NCBI GenBank assembly: GCA_022565415.1
Contig: JAIUMT010000110.1
Coordinates: 1-9,703, forward strand
Source: Balneolales bacterium
GTDB lineage: Bacteria > Bacteroidota > Rhodothermia > Balneolales > HLUCCA01
Direction of reading: 5' to 3'
DNA: 9,703 bases
Shown: piece by piece, positions 7,345 to 9,703 of the stretch
Layout of the letters: each line of letters begins with the position of its first letter
Numbering within the stretch: the stretch's first letter is position 1
Notes under the pieces: generated by a model
What the model was told of the DNA's origin: nothing
What the model saw: the letters and a program-made list of their open reading frames with translations, nothing else
Databases searched by the model: none
Program-made: the position numbers and the translations under genes

Positions 7345-7782
7345 ATGAAACTGCCTCAAAATTGGTTAATTGCCACAGATGGGTCTAAATATGCTACGAT
7401 GTCGGTTCAATATGCAGCTCAGTTGTACAAATTTTTGGATCCGAAGCCGAATGTGATGTTGCTGAATGTGATTTCGGATCCGCGAAATGTGAGTAAATCG
7501 GTTGATAATGCGCATGAATCTACGAAGTCGGAGGGCAAAAGGGTGCTAAGTGAGGCTCGTGCGTTTTTTCTGAAGGAAGCGGGGTCTGCCGATACGGTTT
7601 CAACCATGGTGGCTATTGGTGAACCGCGGCAGGTGATTGTCGAAATCGTGAAGGCTAACGAAATCGATCACTTGATTATGGGTGGGTCGGATTATCAGTG
7701 GAAAATCACCGATTTGCTGTCGGGTGGGGTGACAAATTACATTATGCATCACCTCAATTGCGTGATTACCGTGATTAAATAG
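7345..7782 (+). CDS. Universal stress protein (UspA family), single domain
   Basis: The 145-residue product is one Usp domain of normal length, a small cytoplasmic alpha/beta protein usually acting as a dimer in stress responses. Seen: the opening strand and loop NWLIATDGSKYATMS (6-20) with Asp12, the central VMLLNVISDP strand (37-46), and the C-terminal half with HLIMGGSDY (109-117) and the final strand CVITVIK (139-145). The nucleotide loop, expected as G-x2-G-x9-G-S/T, reads G114, Tyr117 instead of Gly, G127, then G128 instead of Ser/Thr. ATP binding is therefore doubtful, more like the non-binding UspA class. It lies 79 bases after the cation transporter and may be cotranscribed with it. 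A TATATA box (7302-7307) in the gap could equally give it a separate promoter. No strong Shine-Dalgarno is visible. Confidence 0.9.
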   Translation: MKLPQNWLIATDGSKYATMSVQYAAQLYKFLDPKPNVMLLNVISDPRNVSKSVDNAHESTKSEGKRVLSEARAFFLKEAGSADTVSTMVAIGEPRQVIVEIVKANEIDHLIMGGSDYQWKITDLLSGGVTNYIMHHLNCVITVIK

Positions 7783-7824
7783 ACGTTATGAATTATATTC
7801 TTCGGGACTAGTTTAGGTCGTCTA
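7780..7824 (+). terminator. Weak possible terminator after the universal stress protein gene
   Basis: TAGACG (7780-7785, including the stop codon) can pair with CGTCTA (7819-7824), and TTTATCTTT follows. The loop is long (33 bases) and the stem only 6 bp, so this is a poor terminator candidate. The rest of the converging gap to 7905 shows no gene and no better hairpin on either strand. Confidence 0.2.
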
Positions 7825-7905
7825 TTTATCTTTGATGGTAGATTTATGAGGGGTTACTATGTGACTTGGAAGTTTGTTTTTCCTCTCAAATGCACAGAAT
7901 CAAGA

Positions 7906-8415
7906 TTAATCTTCCCAGTGTGCCTTTAGTTTCTCCCAGGCGGCCATCAATTTTGGGTTCATTTTATAATAACTATTCTGTTGAAAAAGCAGCTCTAAAA
8001 CATCCAATGCCAAGCCTGACGAAATCAAACTATGCTGTACCAGTTGCTCGAATATCCAAAGTAAGCCATGTGTTTCAAGTTGGTGCTTTTGTGCCATTCT
8101 CCGCAGGGCACCATCACTTGTAATTAGAATGTCACCAATTGTTTTGGTCAGATGCCAAACAGAGCGATCGGCAATTGATAGTGACCTGGAAAGGTTTTTT
8201 TCAGAAGTTTGTACTAAAAAAGATTCATCTGCTACGTGTATGCTTAATTTTTGAACGTCAACATTTGGTTGTAATAGAAGTTTATGTTCTTGTGATAACT
8301 CATCCCAAACATAATCGGTTGTTACAAATTTATAAGGTAGTTCGAAAAATGGCTCGTGAACAGCGCACTCAATCAAGTCAATGAATATGCAAGCATCTGT
8401 GACGAGTACCTTCAT
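7906..8415 (-). CDS. PIN-domain protein, probable ribonuclease toxin of a toxin-antitoxin module
   Basis: The 169-residue product is a PIN-fold nuclease candidate. The four acidic metal-binding positions are present: D7 in VTDACIFIDL, E39 in VWDEL, D83 in SIADRSVWHL and D101 in ILITSDGALRRMA. The spacing and the helical tail (HGLLWIFEQLVQHSLIS, 116-132, then a further helix) resemble the DUF3368-type PIN toxins of the VapC group. This is a family impression, not a search. PIN toxins cut RNA, often tRNA or rRNA, to stop translation until neutralised by a partner. The ATG directly abuts the TAG of the upstream repressor/peptidase gene (TAGATG), so translation is probably coupled and the two proteins made in fixed ratio. 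A hand count over this gene gives about 39% GC, against about 48% in a sample of the CCA-adding enzyme gene, in keeping with foreign origin. The RNA target is unknown. Confidence 0.85.
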   Translation of the reverse strand: MKVLVTDACIFIDLIECAVHEPFFELPYKFVTTDYVWDELSQEHKLLLQPNVDVQKLSIHVADESFLVQTSEKNLSRSLSIADRSVWHLTKTIGDILITSDGALRRMAQKHQLETHGLLWIFEQLVQHSLISSGLALDVLELLFQQNSYYKMNPKLMAAWEKLKAHWED

Positions 8416-9477
8416 CTATCCAAGTATAAATTCTTTGCGAAACAGGTTAAGAGGTAGGTTTTTTAATGCTGCCGCTTTGGAAACACTAATTCGCTCTTCA
8501 ATCAAAGCCTGACCCAATAAGTGATCAAATCGTAAAACTTCTTCTTCGCCCCCGTACTTACCAAGCTTGCTTTCGTCTTTCCTCATGTTATTTGCACTCA
8601 TATACCGAAAAAAGTTGGCGTAAGAAGTCTGGGTGATTACCCGCAAGTCTTTTAATCGATATACAATCGCTTGTACAGATATGCCATACTGCTTTTTTAT
8701 TGATACCAGTTCTTGTAGCGAAATGCGTTTTCGCTTTAGTCCAAGTTCTACTTCTATTGCGTGTTTGGGTAGCAACATGGCCCCGGCAAAGTAATTGCAG
8801 AATTTCTCCTGATCTTTTACCGGGTATTCTTCAATATTTAGTAGTAAATGTGCGAGTTCATGGAGGGTAGTAAAGCGATAGCGGGTTAAGTCAACTCGAC
8901 GCCTAAGATTCAGACCAATAACGGGAATTTTATCTTGAATCCAGGCAGATATTCCATCAATAGAGTCGTCTGAACTGAATTCAATGATCTTGAACCCCTT
9001 CCCTTCAAGTAGCTCAAGAACATTATAGATAGGACCAGAACCTAACTCCCAGATTTCACGCAAATATTTCGCGGCCATTTCCACATCCTCGTAACTCTTG
9101 ATTGAAAAATCAGAGAGTGGATTGGATAAATAGATCGACTTGCCGGTGGTGTTTTCAAGCTCAAGATATCGATCGAGTACATCACGGGTAATTTCAATAA
9201 TTCGATGTTGTTCTTTTTTGCTCAAATCAGCGAGCTTGCGGTAAGAAACTTTGTCATAATCGATATTGGTAACATGTTCCCGATAGAAATAGTCGGGTTT
9301 TAGCTCAAGTACGGTGGCGATATTCTTAATCATTCCGTGATCTGGAACCACTTCACCGGTTTCGTACTTATGCAAACCCTGTTTGCTGATACTTTTATCA
9401 AGCAAATCAGAAAGTTCTTGAAGTGACAAGCCTTTCATTTCACGGGCACTTTTGAAGCGTTGTGCTAATGCATTCAT
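8416..9477 (-). CDS. XRE-family repressor fused to ImmA/IrrE-type zinc metallopeptidase (probable antitoxin)
   Basis: The 353-residue product has three parts. Residues 5-65 are an XRE/Cro-type helix-turn-helix (LSLQELSDLLDKSISKQGLH followed by KYETGEVVP). Residues about 130-285 are a COG2856 (ImmA/IrrE) peptidase, with zinc motif HELAH (206-210) and a probable third ligand Glu224 before CNYFAGAMLLP (227-237). Residues about 310-353 carry ISVSKAAALKNLPLNLFRKEF (330-350), similar to the short helical segment of UPF0175-type antitoxins that partner PIN toxins. Family knowledge: ImmA and IrrE cleave XRE-type repressors on damage or stress. Here repressor and protease are one chain, so self-cleavage releasing the adjacent PIN toxin is an attractive inference. 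The gene is first in the pair, with zero gap to the PIN gene, behind a promoter flanked by a perfect inverted repeat that the XRE domain probably binds. The ATG start gives a complete HTH. Confidence 0.9.
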   Translation of the reverse strand: MNALAQRFKSAREMKGLSLQELSDLLDKSISKQGLHKYETGEVVPDHGMIKNIATVLELKPDYFYREHVTNIDYDKVSYRKLADLSKKEQHRIIEITRDVLDRYLELENTTGKSIYLSNPLSDFSIKSYEDVEMAAKYLREIWELGSGPIYNVLELLEGKGFKIIEFSSDDSIDGISAWIQDKIPVIGLNLRRRVDLTRYRFTTLHELAHLLLNIEEYPVKDQEKFCNYFAGAMLLPKHAIEVELGLKRKRISLQELVSIKKQYGISVQAIVYRLKDLRVITQTSYANFFRYMSANNMRKDESKLGKYGGEEEVLRFDHLLGQALIEERISVSKAAALKNLPLNLFRKEFILG

Positions 9478-9502
9478 TTTTCTGTTATTAAAACTCCATC
9501 TT

Positions 9503-9541
9503 GGTTGACAAATTACATAAATAAATGGTATTTTGTCAACC
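9503..9541 (-). promoter_or_regulatory. Promoter overlapped by inverted-repeat operator of the XRE-peptidase/PIN module
   Basis: A perfect 10-bp inverted repeat, GGTTGACAAA (9503-9512) and TTTGTCAACC (9532-9541), has half-site centres 29 bases apart, close to three helical turns. On the minus strand the right arm contains a consensus -35 TTGACA (complement of 9534-9539). Sixteen bases on lies TGTAAT (complement of 9512-9517), a five-of-six -10. The left arm would cover the start point. A protein bound to both arms would block the promoter, as expected for autorepression by the XRE domain. The predicted leader to the ATG at 9477 is short, about 28 bases. Confidence 0.75.
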
Positions 9542-9703
9542 GGCTAGATTGTTGGATATGGCAAATCAAGCCAGAACTTAGAAATCAATATTAAATTTAT
9601 TGGGTATTCTACAATTGTGGCGATGCGGTCTGATTTGCAAAATGATTCAATTCAACGGCTGATAGGTGCTAGATATACTTAAATCCTGGTCATGCAATGT
9701 GAA
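9542..9703. other. Gene-free right edge
   Basis: No supportable gene, tRNA or repeat is visible on either strand. The longest plus-strand ATG frame (9623-9682) encodes only 19 residues with no recognisable feature, and minus-strand frames are closed by stops. The area may hold the upstream boundary of the toxin-antitoxin insertion, but no attachment site or target duplication can be shown inside the window. Confidence 0.5.

Noticed and set aside
7866..8384. Plus-strand open frames opposite the PIN gene
   Set aside because: The minus-strand PIN reading has all four acidic residues and couples to the upstream gene; the plus-strand frames have no motif.
9623..9682. 19-residue plus-strand open frame near the right edge
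   Set aside because: Too short, no ribosome binding site and no recognisable sequence; only the inverted-repeat promoter symmetry hints at rightward transcription.
1..9703. CRISPR array, insertion sequence, tRNA or rRNA gene
   Set aside because: No regularly spaced repeats, transposase frame, terminal inverted repeats of an IS, or cloverleaf/rRNA-like sequence was seen on reading both strands.

Overview
The window looks like ordinary bacterial chromosome with a small accessory module at its right end. Likely lineage is the Bacteroidota/Balneolota side of the FCB group. This rests on moderate GC, start codons with no clear Shine-Dalgarno sequence (PQQ dehydrogenase, glgP, the cation transporter and others), and the general look of the proteins. 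That assignment is an impression, not a search result.

Left part, all on the minus strand. Positions 1-1160 hold most of a secreted, probably lipid-anchored PQQ-dependent sugar dehydrogenase whose C-terminal end lies outside the window. Upstream of it lies a run of three genes reading leftwards: an HD-domain CCA-adding enzyme/poly(A) polymerase (TTG start), ispE (4-base ATGA overlap with it) and glgP (glycogen phosphorylase). glgP ends at a clear intrinsic terminator (about 1249-1280). The short ispE-glgP gap carries a LacI/CcpA-type operator-like palindrome, so glgP may have its own sugar-responsive promoter rather than depend only on the upstream genes.

Middle part, plus strand. After a 198-bp divergent intergenic region come a cation diffusion facilitator (6333-7265) and a single-domain universal stress protein (7345-7782). 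Both depart from the textbook motif of their family: an E/H pair in TM2 of the transporter and a degraded nucleotide-binding loop in the stress protein.

Right part, minus strand. A two-gene module (9477 to 7906) encodes a fused XRE-type repressor plus ImmA/IrrE-type zinc peptidase, directly abutted (TAGATG, no gap) by a PIN-domain ribonuclease. A 10-bp perfect inverted repeat sits exactly over a good -35/-10 promoter upstream. The whole reads as an autoregulated toxin-antitoxin module in which repressor, protease and probable neutralising segment are one protein. Its PIN gene has clearly lower GC than the housekeeping genes, in keeping with horizontal acquisition. This is the most interesting system in the window. 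The last 160 bases contain no gene I can support.
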